Below, one piece after another: positions 7,951 through 14,049 of a stretch of DNA of 16,735 nt. The DNA is taken from assembly GCA_021162125.1 (NCBI GenBank), contig JAGGZG010000116.1, positions 1-16,735 on the forward strand, written 5' to 3'. The first letter of the stretch is position 1, and each line of letters starts with the position of its first letter. The notes below the pieces were generated by a model. That model saw only the letters and a list, made by a program, of their open reading frames with translations, searched no databases and was not told where the DNA came from. Origin of the DNA: Anaerolineae bacterium (lineage in GTDB: Bacteria; Chloroflexota; Anaerolineae; JACIWR01). Both the position numbers and the translations under genes were made by a program.

Positions 7951-7959
7951 TGCTATAGT
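7951..7959 (+). promoter_or_regulatory. Extended -10 promoter candidate for folD2
   Basis: TGCTATAGT forms an extended -10 (TGn plus TATAGT at 7954-7959) in a clearly AT-rich stretch. No good -35 lies 16-18 bases upstream; TTGAAT at 7915 is too far. Transcription would start near 7966, giving a leader of about 38 bases. The site is divergent from the regulator promoter, about 150 bases away. Confidence 0.45.
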
Positions 7960-8003
7960 ATACACGAATACGAATGAAAAAATATTTTAGGGGAGGAGAG
8001 AAA

Positions 8004-8942
8004 ATGAGTGCGAAAATCTTAGACGGGCGAGCATTAGCCAAGTCAATCACAGCCAAAGTTAAAGAAGACGTAGCCTCGTTCCGAAAGGAAGAAGGTATCG
8101 TTCCCGCTTTGGCTTTGGTGCGTGCAGGTGAGGATCCGGCCTCGGTCAGCTATGCCAAGATGATCAAGCGAACCTGCGAGCGAGTAGGCATAGCCTTTCA
8201 GTCCCATATCCTGCCCACGGATGTGAGCGAAGAGGAGATGATAGACCGAGTACGGGAGCTGAACGCCGACAAGGGAGTACACGGCATCATAGTCCAGAAG
8301 CCGATGCCCAAAAGCATTAACGACGCGGCGGTGGTCGAAGCCCTTGAGCCGGCCAAGGATGTAGATGGTGTCCATCCCTTGAACGCTGGACGGCTGGCTC
8401 AGGCCGCCTTCGTTGACCGGGCACAGGACGTAGGGCCCTATTTTGTACCCTCCGCCCCGTTGGCTGGCCTGGAGATCCTGAAGCATTACGGGATCAACAT
8501 TGATGGTCAGCGGGCAGTAGTTGTGGGCGCCAGTCCTTTGGTGGGCAAACCCATGGCCCTTCTACTGGTGCAACACTGGGCCACGGTAACCATCTGCGAG
8601 CTCCACACCAACCCCTTATACGAGATGACCCGCGAGGCCGACATCCTCTGCTCTGCCACAGGGGTAGCCCATCTGATCACCGCGGAGATGGTCAAGCCGG
8701 GTGCCACGGTGCTCGATTTCGGCTTCGCTAAACTGGGTGATAGGTGGGTTGGCGACGTGGATTTCGAGGCCGTCAAGGAGGTCGCCAGCGCCATCACCCC
8801 CGTTCCCGGCGGCATCGGCCCTATGACCAACGTGATGCTCATGCGCAAAGTGCTAGAAGCAGCGCAGCGGCAAACTCGATTCGGGATAGAGTTTGCATTC
8901 CGCATCACTCCGGCCAGAGCGTTCCACCAGGTAACGGTCTGA
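8004..8942 (+). CDS. folD: Methylenetetrahydrofolate dehydrogenase/cyclohydrolase family protein, copy 2 (FolD2, divergent cofactor site)
   Basis: A second FolD-family protein of 312 residues that aligns without gaps to FolD1 for about the first 200 residues. Tyr50, Gln98 and Asp121 are kept, and as in FolD1 the catalytic lysine position 54 is Ile with Lys55 beside it (YAKMIK). The cofactor site differs: GRS becomes GAS (Ala176), and CHSRT becomes CELHT (Glu199, Leu200). In human MTHFD1 the equivalent Arg and Ser contact the NADP 2'-phosphate, so NAD use, or altered function, is inferred. PVPGGIGPMT is intact. The last ~20 residues (from TRFGIEF) extend past the end of FolD1 and are unrelated to it. 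ATG 8004 is preceded by GGGGAGGAGAG; an upstream in-frame ATG at 7974 lacks a ribosome site. It is a single-gene unit ending before a strong terminator. Confidence 0.93.
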   Translation: MSAKILDGRALAKSITAKVKEDVASFRKEEGIVPALALVRAGEDPASVSYAKMIKRTCERVGIAFQSHILPTDVSEEEMIDRVRELNADKGVHGIIVQKPMPKSINDAAVVEALEPAKDVDGVHPLNAGRLAQAAFVDRAQDVGPYFVPSAPLAGLEILKHYGINIDGQRAVVVGASPLVGKPMALLLVQHWATVTICELHTNPLYEMTREADILCSATGVAHLITAEMVKPGATVLDFGFAKLGDRWVGDVDFEAVKEVASAITPVPGGIGPMTNVMLMRKVLEAAQRQTRFGIEFAFRITPARAFHQVTV

Positions 8943-9019
8943 GCATCCACCACAAGCACAAGCGGCAGGGCATCACAACAAGAGAGAAAAGCGGGGTCTG
9001 CCGCCCCCCAAATCCTATT

Positions 9020-9065
9020 GGCCATTCCTCCCCTGGTTAACTAAAGGGAGGAATGGCCTTTTTTT
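9020..9065 (+). terminator. Rho-independent terminator of folD2
   Basis: A perfect 13-base stem (GGCCATTCCTCCC with GGGAGGAATGGCC) around a 13-base A/T-rich loop, followed directly by seven T residues on the plus strand. It sits about 78 bases after the folD2 stop. The other strand lacks an equally good U-tract, so it mainly serves folD2. Confidence 0.9.
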
Positions 9066-9075
9066 AATGAGCGAA

Positions 9076-9114
9076 CTCAGGTGACAGTCACCTCGGAGGT
9101 GACTGTCACCTGAG
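9076..9114. repeat. Nested palindrome between folD2 and fchA
   Basis: A 39-base perfect inverted repeat with 19-base arms around one central base. Each arm contains a 15-base unit that is itself a palindrome: AGGTGACAGTCACCT (9079-9093) and AGGTGACTGTCACCT (9097-9111), separated by CGG. It lies 10 bases beyond the fchA stop, between convergent genes. It may help end fchA transcription, but there is no U-tract on the minus strand. The same unit design recurs at 14823-14855. Confidence 0.85.
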
Positions 9115-9123
9115 TGAGTGTTC

Positions 9124-9756
9124 TCATAACTTCTCTGCCACTAGTTTATAGATCCTCTCTTTCAACCCGGCTTTGCCCTCCAGCAGCGCGTCCAGCCTGG
9201 CCCTCTCCCGCTCGACGAAATCCTCGTCCTTTATAGCCCCCAGGTTGATCAGCACGTTCAGCGCGGCGCTGCGCAGCCCCGCCTCGGCCATCAAGGCGGC
9301 TACCCCAGCATCGCTAACCGCGTTCACGTTACCTTTCTCCGCAGCCGGGATGCACAGGTCGAGCACTTTTACGCAGGCCTCGGCGACTTTCATCGGCACG
9401 GCGGTGGCATCCTTCAACGCGGCCTGGATGGCCGCCCGGCGAGCGGCCTTTTCTTCCTCGGTCTGGCGGGGCATCTTGTACGCTTTGGACACCGAGGTGT
9501 ACACCTGTACATCTGCCTCCAGCAGATCAACCAGTTCGTGGCGCAGTGCCTCAGACTGTTCCAGCAGAGCCTGGATGTCGTTCTGCACGTCGGCATACTT
9601 TCTCTTGCCCACTGTCAGATTACACACCATGCTCACCAGCGCAGCGCCCAACGCGCCCGACAACGCGGCCACACTACCCCCGCCCGGAGCAGGCGCAGAG
9701 CTGGCCAGCTCGTCCAGAAACGTGGTCACTGGTTTGGTGGTCAATTTTTCGGTCAT
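9124..9756 (-). CDS. fchA: Methenyltetrahydrofolate cyclohydrolase, FchA type (cyclodeaminase/cyclohydrolase family)
   Basis: A 210-residue all-helical protein of the formimidoyltransferase-cyclodeaminase C-terminal family. The diagnostic segment SSAPAPGGGSVAALSGALGA lies near residues 19-38; LTVGKRKY and the glycine/alanine-rich NAVSDAGVAALMAEAG segment also fit. Family members include the monofunctional cyclohydrolase FchA of purinolytic clostridia, which converts methenyl-THF to 10-formyl-THF. In a window with fhs and folD this role is more likely than the formiminoglycine or histidine-degradation cyclodeaminase role, though the sequence alone does not exclude the latter. ATG 9756 is preceded by AAGGAG eight bases upstream. 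It is convergent with folD2 and is read from a promoter about 320 bases upstream, leaving an unusually long leader. Confidence 0.88.
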   Translation of the reverse strand: MTEKLTTKPVTTFLDELASSAPAPGGGSVAALSGALGAALVSMVCNLTVGKRKYADVQNDIQALLEQSEALRHELVDLLEADVQVYTSVSKAYKMPRQTEEEKAARRAAIQAALKDATAVPMKVAEACVKVLDLCIPAAEKGNVNAVSDAGVAALMAEAGLRSAALNVLINLGAIKDEDFVERERARLDALLEGKAGLKERIYKLVAEKL

Positions 9757-9885
9757 AGATTACGCTCCTTTGTCGTAAGACCTTGGCCGAAAGTAGAGAT
9801 TAGTCCAATCGGTGGTAGACAGGCATACCGCTCTATTGATGCGGCCAGGGGAAATATCCATCAAAGTGGATCACGAGAGGAGATG

Positions 9886-10073
9886 GGGAAGGGCATAGAG
9901 GTGGGCTGTGGCACGGAACAGCTTTGGATAGATCATAACTTAAGACCACGCAGGAGTACCGGACAGGACAAAACCGCACCCTTCCCTCCCGTTTGGCTGC
10001 ACATGGAGCTGGCGTGGGGATACAAGCGAGGGAGGCACAACGTGCCACACACAGTGGATCAACAGCCCCCGCT
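9886..10073 (-). ncRNA. Candidate structured leader or stand-alone RNA upstream of fchA
   Basis: The gene-less stretch 9757-10127 contains a predicted transcript start near 10073 and no credible protein. By eye, the RNA (minus strand) can form GGGCTGT (10068-10062) with ACAGCCC (9909-9903), stacked on GGCACG (10046-10041) with CGTGCC (9915-9910). Inside lies an 8-pair stem, CCACGCcAG (10017-10009) with CTGCGTGG (9953-9946), after a large internal loop. GGGAAGGG (9986-9979) could further pair with CCCTTCCC (9893-9886) as a pseudoknot. The rod with a large central loop and ~170-base length recalls 6S RNA in outline, but I see no family-specific sequence and no clear terminator. It may instead be an fchA leader. 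Complementarity of this size can arise by chance. Confidence 0.3.
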
Positions 10074-10080
10074 GGGGGCT

Positions 10081-10109
10081 ATTATATCATAAATTGGGCG
10101 GAAGGGCAA
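10081..10109 (-). promoter_or_regulatory. Strong sigma70-type promoter upstream of fchA
   Basis: On the minus strand TTGCCC (10109-10104) and a perfect TATAAT (10086-10081) are separated by exactly 17 bases. The predicted start is near 10073, inside a 7-base GC hairpin (AGCCCCC/GGGGGCT, 10064-10080). The first coding sequence downstream, fchA, starts about 317 bases later. Confidence 0.75.
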
Positions 10110-10127
10110 ATGCTGTTGCTCCTTATT

Positions 10128-11885
10128 TCACGAATCGGGGCGGACGGGGTGCGCGTGATCTGAGGAAACCAGGTTATACACGCGCACGAAATGGGAGTAT
10201 AAATCTGTGGCGTTGGTGATACTCTCCGCGTCCATCTCAACCTCCGCCGGGTACATTATAAAAGGGTAATCCTGCGGGCCACCCAACCCACCGTGGCTGG
10301 CCACCTGATCTTCGAACGAGACCACGATCCCCTCCTCAGGATTCCAGGTGCCCAGGAGGATCAGATCACCGCTGTGGGGGAAGCTCGCCAGACGGTGCAA
10401 CTGGGCCGCCGCGTATTCCGGTTCCGGCAGGGAAGCCAGGGGATCATGCCCCTGGATATCTCCCTCTCCATTCAGGGTGCGAGTCCCTTCTTTGCCCATG
10501 ACCACCGTCTCGCCGCTTTCTCGGCCCACCACCCAACCGATGCCCTCATGCTCGATCAGGGCACGGAGCAGAGCAGGATAGATTAGTGCAATCTCACTCA
10601 AGTTCATGGGTTGGGGGGAGACGTTGAAATACACGTGGGACAATGAGCCAGAGTTGCGGACGACGACGTCGCTCCGGCGGGTGAGATCCCAGGGCATCTC
10701 CTCAATGGTCAGTGGAACGTGATCCTCAATGTAACGGCGGACGAGGCGCAGCAAGGCCGCCCCTCGTCGCGAGAGGCGAGTCTCAATGCCGGCCAGCTCA
10801 TGGATCAGAAACTGGGCTTTGGTCGCCCACTGGCGCTCGTCACCCCACTGCTCATCCATGAATAGCCCCTCACCGAGTTGCTGCGCGATGAACTGCCCCA
10901 GTGTCTGACCGTACTTTTTCTGGAACGGCACTGAAGGGGTCATTCCGTGGTCGGAGAGGATGTACAGGTCGTACTCTCTGCGGTGATACTGGGTGCGAAT
11001 GCGGTTGATCTGCCGAATCTGGCGATCAATCCCTCGCAGGGCGCTGAGAGCCTCGTGGCTGGTGACCCCGCAGTGGTGAGCCATTTCATCGTAGCTGTAA
11101 TAGTTGGTGTAGATGGCCGGCACACCCCGGTAAATGTCCACCATCGCACTAAAGGTCTGAATCTCGCGGAGAACGATGTTGGTGAGGATCGCCAGAAAGG
11201 AAGAGATCACGTCAAACGGCTGGTAGCGACCGGGGACAAATAATCTCACCACCCGCCGGCTAAGATCCATCAGGTAATCCCACACCGAGTGGGTGACCAC
11301 TCGCAACACGCGCCACGGGTTAAGCAGGAACAGGAGCAGGAAGCCGAGGCCACGCACGTTCTCAAAAAAACGCTGGCTGCCGAGGGCGCTCAGGGTGAAG
11401 AGGGCCAACCTGGCGTCACCGTCTACCATGTTCACGTAGCTTGACCCATCACGCAGGATGCCGGGCCGCCCCTGGGAGATGCGATCCTGAATGGTCTTGA
11501 TCAGAAAGGGCACTTTGGTGAGCACGGAAGTGCGGGTATCTTTCTCGTACCAGCGGAAGGCCGGAATGTCGAAATTGTTGCCGAACATGATCCCGGCCTG
11601 GACGGCGGGGGTGGTACTGGGCAGGCCACACCGCCAACGCGCCAAATGCAGGATACCACGCTGCCACAAGCGGTGCATGTGGGGTGCATACCCGCGCTCC
11701 ATGGCCTCCAACAGGTACTCGTAGGCCAGTCCATCCACCTGAATAATGATGAAGCCCCGCCGATGAGTGTCCTCCCGGCTGGGCTCGCGGCCAATGCGGT
11801 CGGCAATGACGGCATACTTACGGGAGTAATAGAGGTCGGAGAGGAAGCTGAAAAAGTCAACGATCTTGCGCACGAGCCAGGTCAT
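10128..11885 (-). CDS. Alkaline-phosphatase-superfamily hydrolase (type I phosphodiesterase/nucleotide pyrophosphatase-like)
   Basis: A 585-residue metal-dependent hydrolase. Superfamily signatures appear in order: Asp51 in IIIQVDGLAY, the nucleophile region GLPSTTPAVQAG (Thr91 or Thr92), YYSYDEMAHHCG with a metal Asp and His, ILSDHGM, and a late VASHGGLGG histidine. A hydrophobic stretch near residues 180-198 (GLGFLLLFLLNPW) and an amphipathic N-terminus (LVRKIVDFFSFL) suggest attachment to the inner face of the membrane. No signal peptide is seen. The substrate cannot be read from the sequence; a phosphodiester or phosphomonoester, perhaps of a lipid head group or surface polymer, is possible. 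ATG 11885 follows the protease stop by 27 bases, which suggests an operon, though its ribosome site is weak. Confidence 0.85.
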   Translation of the reverse strand: MTWLVRKIVDFFSFLSDLYYSRKYAVIADRIGREPSREDTHRRGFIIIQVDGLAYEYLLEAMERGYAPHMHRLWQRGILHLARWRCGLPSTTPAVQAGIMFGNNFDIPAFRWYEKDTRTSVLTKVPFLIKTIQDRISQGRPGILRDGSSYVNMVDGDARLALFTLSALGSQRFFENVRGLGFLLLFLLNPWRVLRVVTHSVWDYLMDLSRRVVRLFVPGRYQPFDVISSFLAILTNIVLREIQTFSAMVDIYRGVPAIYTNYYSYDEMAHHCGVTSHEALSALRGIDRQIRQINRIRTQYHRREYDLYILSDHGMTPSVPFQKKYGQTLGQFIAQQLGEGLFMDEQWGDERQWATKAQFLIHELAGIETRLSRRGAALLRLVRRYIEDHVPLTIEEMPWDLTRRSDVVVRNSGSLSHVYFNVSPQPMNLSEIALIYPALLRALIEHEGIGWVVGRESGETVVMGKEGTRTLNGEGDIQGHDPLASLPEPEYAAAQLHRLASFPHSGDLILLGTWNPEEGIVVSFEDQVASHGGLGGPQDYPFIMYPAEVEMDAESITNATDLYSHFVRVYNLVSSDHAHPVRPDS

Positions 11886-11912
11886 GGTGATCTGTCCATG
11901 AGGTGAAGCCCG

Positions 11913-13076
11913 TCAGGCCAGATGGGGGGTAGCAGAGAGGAGGTAGGCTGCATCAATGTCTTGCAGGCTGATCAGTCCCAGCACGACGCTGCCATTCATA
12001 ACGGGGAGAGCCTTGATTCCCGATTGAGCTATGAGCTGCCGAGCGTGCAGCAAGGTATCGGTAGGGCGGACGATGGGAAATTGGCGGCGCATCACCCTGC
12101 CCACCCTGACCTCAACCCCATATTGATGCAGAGCAGCCAGTACGTCATCCTGGGTAAGCACGCCGACCAGTCGGGTGCCCTGCATCACCGGGAAGTTTGC
12201 CTGCCGCAAGTGGGAAGCAACGTCCAAGACGTGCGCCAGGGAATGTAACGGGGAAAGACTCGGAGCCTGGCTGTTCAGAACCTGCTCCACCCGCAAGTTT
12301 CCCAGAACCACCCTCGCCTCGACCACGCGGCCCTCCTGTCCCGCGCTGAAGAATATAAACACGGCGATCAGCATCAGCATCCAGTTAGCCGTGAGAATCC
12401 CAAAGAACCCCAAGATGACGGCCAGCGATTGGCCGACATTAATGGCGATCCGCGTGGCGCGCAGATAATCCAGCCACAGGGCCAGCAATCCCCGCAGCAC
12501 CCGCCCGCCGTCCATGGGGAAGGCGGGGAGCAGATTAAATATACCCAGACTGGCATTAGCCCCCAACAGGTAGAGAACCAGGGCCCGCCAGTCTATGCCA
12601 TCCAGCAAGCGGAATAGCAACCTGACGACGAAAGCTATCAGCACGTACCAGGCACGGGGTGAGGACAAGGTGACCAGCAGGCCGGTCGGGATTTCAGCAC
12701 GAATCATGGGCAGGGCAATGAGCATCAGCACGGTAGCGATGACGAAGTTTACAGCCGGCCCAGCAATGGCCACCAGCAGTTCGTGGATTGGCTTATCGGG
12801 TAGACTCTCCATCTGCGCCACCCCGCCAATGGGCAACAGAATGATGTTCCGCACTCGGCCCCCAAAGTGTATGGCTACCAGGCTGTGGCCCAATTCGTGG
12901 AGCACCACGCACACGAAGAGCAGACACGTGGAAAGAACCCCAAAGATAGCCCTGCCCCACCCACCACCAGACTGCGAGAGCCCTTCCGCCGCCGCCCAGA
13001 TGAGGATGATGAAGAAAGTAACGTGCACACGAATCTCAATGCCTTTGATCGTGCCCAGCTTTATGGACCAACTCAT
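11913..13076 (-). CDS. Site-2-type zinc metalloprotease (M50) with two CBS domains
   Basis: A 387-residue multi-pass membrane protease. The zinc motif HELGH is at residues 60-64 in a hydrophobic helix, and the second catalytic motif NLLPAFPMDGGR supplies the conserved Asp; about six hydrophobic segments are visible. The C-terminal ~120 residues form a CBS pair (EQVLNSQAPSLSPLHSL onward; VGRVMRRQFPIVRPTDTL onward), typical of the SpoIVFB-like/archaeal S2P subgroup, where CBS domains bind nucleotides and may gate activity. Substrates in such systems are often membrane-bound anti-sigma factors or transcription factors; none is encoded here. ATG 13076 is chosen over upstream frame positions because AAGGGG lies eight bases before it and MSWSIKLG is the usual N-terminus. 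It is probably co-transcribed with the downstream hydrolase. Confidence 0.93.
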   Translation of the reverse strand: MSWSIKLGTIKGIEIRVHVTFFIILIWAAAEGLSQSGGGWGRAIFGVLSTCLLFVCVVLHELGHSLVAIHFGGRVRNIILLPIGGVAQMESLPDKPIHELLVAIAGPAVNFVIATVLMLIALPMIRAEIPTGLLVTLSSPRAWYVLIAFVVRLLFRLLDGIDWRALVLYLLGANASLGIFNLLPAFPMDGGRVLRGLLALWLDYLRATRIAINVGQSLAVILGFFGILTANWMLMLIAVFIFFSAGQEGRVVEARVVLGNLRVEQVLNSQAPSLSPLHSLAHVLDVASHLRQANFPVMQGTRLVGVLTQDDVLAALHQYGVEVRVGRVMRRQFPIVRPTDTLLHARQLIAQSGIKALPVMNGSVVLGLISLQDIDAAYLLSATPHLA

Positions 13077-13248
13077 CAATGTACCCCTTGGATCAGCCAT
13101 TCCAATGAGCAAACCCCACAACCAGATCTGCTGTCAAGGTTTGTTTCGTAGAACGAGCATCAGCGAAGTTCTCCTCAAACCGATAAGGTGGGGCAAAGCA
13201 AGAATGGCGTCTTGTCCCATTCGTCAAGAATTCAGCTCATGAACTTGC

Positions 13249-13376
13249 TTAGAGCGTATCTGCAAAATCGAGATGCATTTATCACCACCAAGACACAAAG
13301 GTACAAAGTAACATGAAAGAGCAAGTAACTCCTCTGTTTCTTGGTTTCTTTGTGGTGAACTTCGGACACCCTCTTA
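13249..13376. mobile_element. MITE-like element in the protease leader
   Basis: A short non-coding element with imperfect terminal inverted repeats, GAGCGTATCTGCAAAA at the left and (minus strand) GAGGGTGTCCGAAGTT at the right, flanked by TTA on both sides (13249-13251 and 13374-13376) as a likely target duplication. The subterminal stretches, rich in ACCACCAAGACACAAAG-like sequence, are also roughly inverted. A degraded second copy lies at 16580-16637. End sequence and TTA duplication recall IS5-family elements, which is an inference. It contains no coding capacity for a transposase. Confidence 0.7.
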
Positions 13377-13390
13377 GAGATAGGTAGTGC

Positions 13391-13419
13391 ATTATACTCT
13401 ATCCATTGCAGCCAGTCAA
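13391..13419 (-). promoter_or_regulatory. Near-consensus promoter of the protease-hydrolase pair
   Basis: On the minus strand TTGACT (13419-13414) and TATAAT (13396-13391) are separated by 17 bases. The start would be near 13384, about 8 bases before the MITE-like element, so the ~308-base leader carries the whole element. The part of the leader between the element and the gene (13077-13248) shows nothing recognisable. Confidence 0.75.
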
Positions 13420-13590
13420 ATAGTGTCACAGCAACAATTCAGCGCCATCCACGAGTTGGAGGGGAGGGAAGAGGCGAGAGGACGCCCCTCGTGCCTCCCG
13501 CTGGGGATTTGCTACGCTCTCTCCATTCTCCCCATAACCTTCACCTGATTAACACACTTCCTTTACCCACCGCTATTTTATTTTGTGGTA

Positions 13591-13599
13591 TGATATTAT
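13591..13599 (+). promoter_or_regulatory. Extended -10 candidate for the single-domain regulator
   Basis: TGATATTAT (TGn plus TATTAT) lies in a locally AT-rich patch 40 bases before the start codon at 13639. No clear -35 is present. The preceding stretch 13420-13580 has no gene; it holds a G/A-rich then C-rich patch (13457-13510) able to form short imperfect hairpins, and nothing else I can name. Confidence 0.35.
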
Positions 13600-13638
13600 A
13601 AAGTATTTAACGATAATTGGAGGATAACGACGTATCAA

Positions 13639-14010
13639 ATGACATGTAGTAAATGGGTTCTTCTCGTAGATGACGAGCCAATGATTCTCTCGCTCCTCAG
13701 TCGCACACTGACGGACGCCGGCTACCTGATCAAGACTGCCGAGAGCGGAGAACAGGCACTCGAGATTGCCGGCACGTGCGAGTTTGATTTTATGATCACG
13801 GATTGTCTGATGCGTGGCATGAGCGGCCCAGAGCTCGCCGAGGCTTTCCTGAAAATACAGCCCCAGGCACGGGTGATTTTTATAACCGGTCACCTCAGCC
13901 CAGATATTGCTGCGGCTTTGGAGCGCAAAGAAGTGCTCGGCTGGCTGCAAAAGCCGTTTACACCTGATGAGCTGCAGGAGATACTGGACCGGGGGCAGAG
14001 GGAATGCTAA
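13639..14010 (+). CDS. Single-domain response regulator (CheY-like receiver)
   Basis: A 123-residue stand-alone receiver. It has the acidic pair Asp11-Asp12 (LLVDDEP), phosphoacceptor Asp55 (MITDCLM), the switch Thr in IFITGH and Lys in LQKPF, so all phosphotransfer residues are present. It has no output domain. No kinase is adjacent; the nearest is the GAF kinase 6.5 kb away, which has its own regulator. ATG 13639 is the only standard start in range; a GGAGG lies 16 bases upstream, unusually far, so translation may be weak or the start non-canonical. It converges with the WecG-type gene with only 39 bases between stops. Confidence 0.88.
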   Translation: MTCSKWVLLVDDEPMILSLLSRTLTDAGYLIKTAESGEQALEIAGTCEFDFMITDCLMRGMSGPELAEAFLKIQPQARVIFITGHLSPDIAAALERKEVLGWLQKPFTPDELQEILDRGQREC

Positions 14011-14049
14011 CGGGGGATTCGGTGAGCGCGTCGTGCCATCCGAGCTCCA

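Noticed and set aside
9076..9114. Nested palindromes read as a CRISPR repeat or terminator
   Set aside because: No regularly spaced repeat-spacer series and no cas genes; no U-tract follows the palindrome on either strand.
9833..10048. 71-codon minus-strand frame in the fchA leader, a possible leader peptide
   Set aside because: GTG start without a ribosome site, Pro/Cys/Ser-rich composition and no regulatory codon run; more likely non-coding leader.
9757..10127. THF riboswitch or tRNA in the long intergenic stretch
   Set aside because: No match by eye to the conserved THF-riboswitch core and no cloverleaf or TTCGA-type T-loop found; no tRNA or rRNA was seen elsewhere in the window either.
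13639..14010. Single-domain regulator as partner of the GAF kinase
   Set aside because: The kinase already has an adjacent NarL-type regulator in its operon, and nothing in the sequence links it to this distant receiver.
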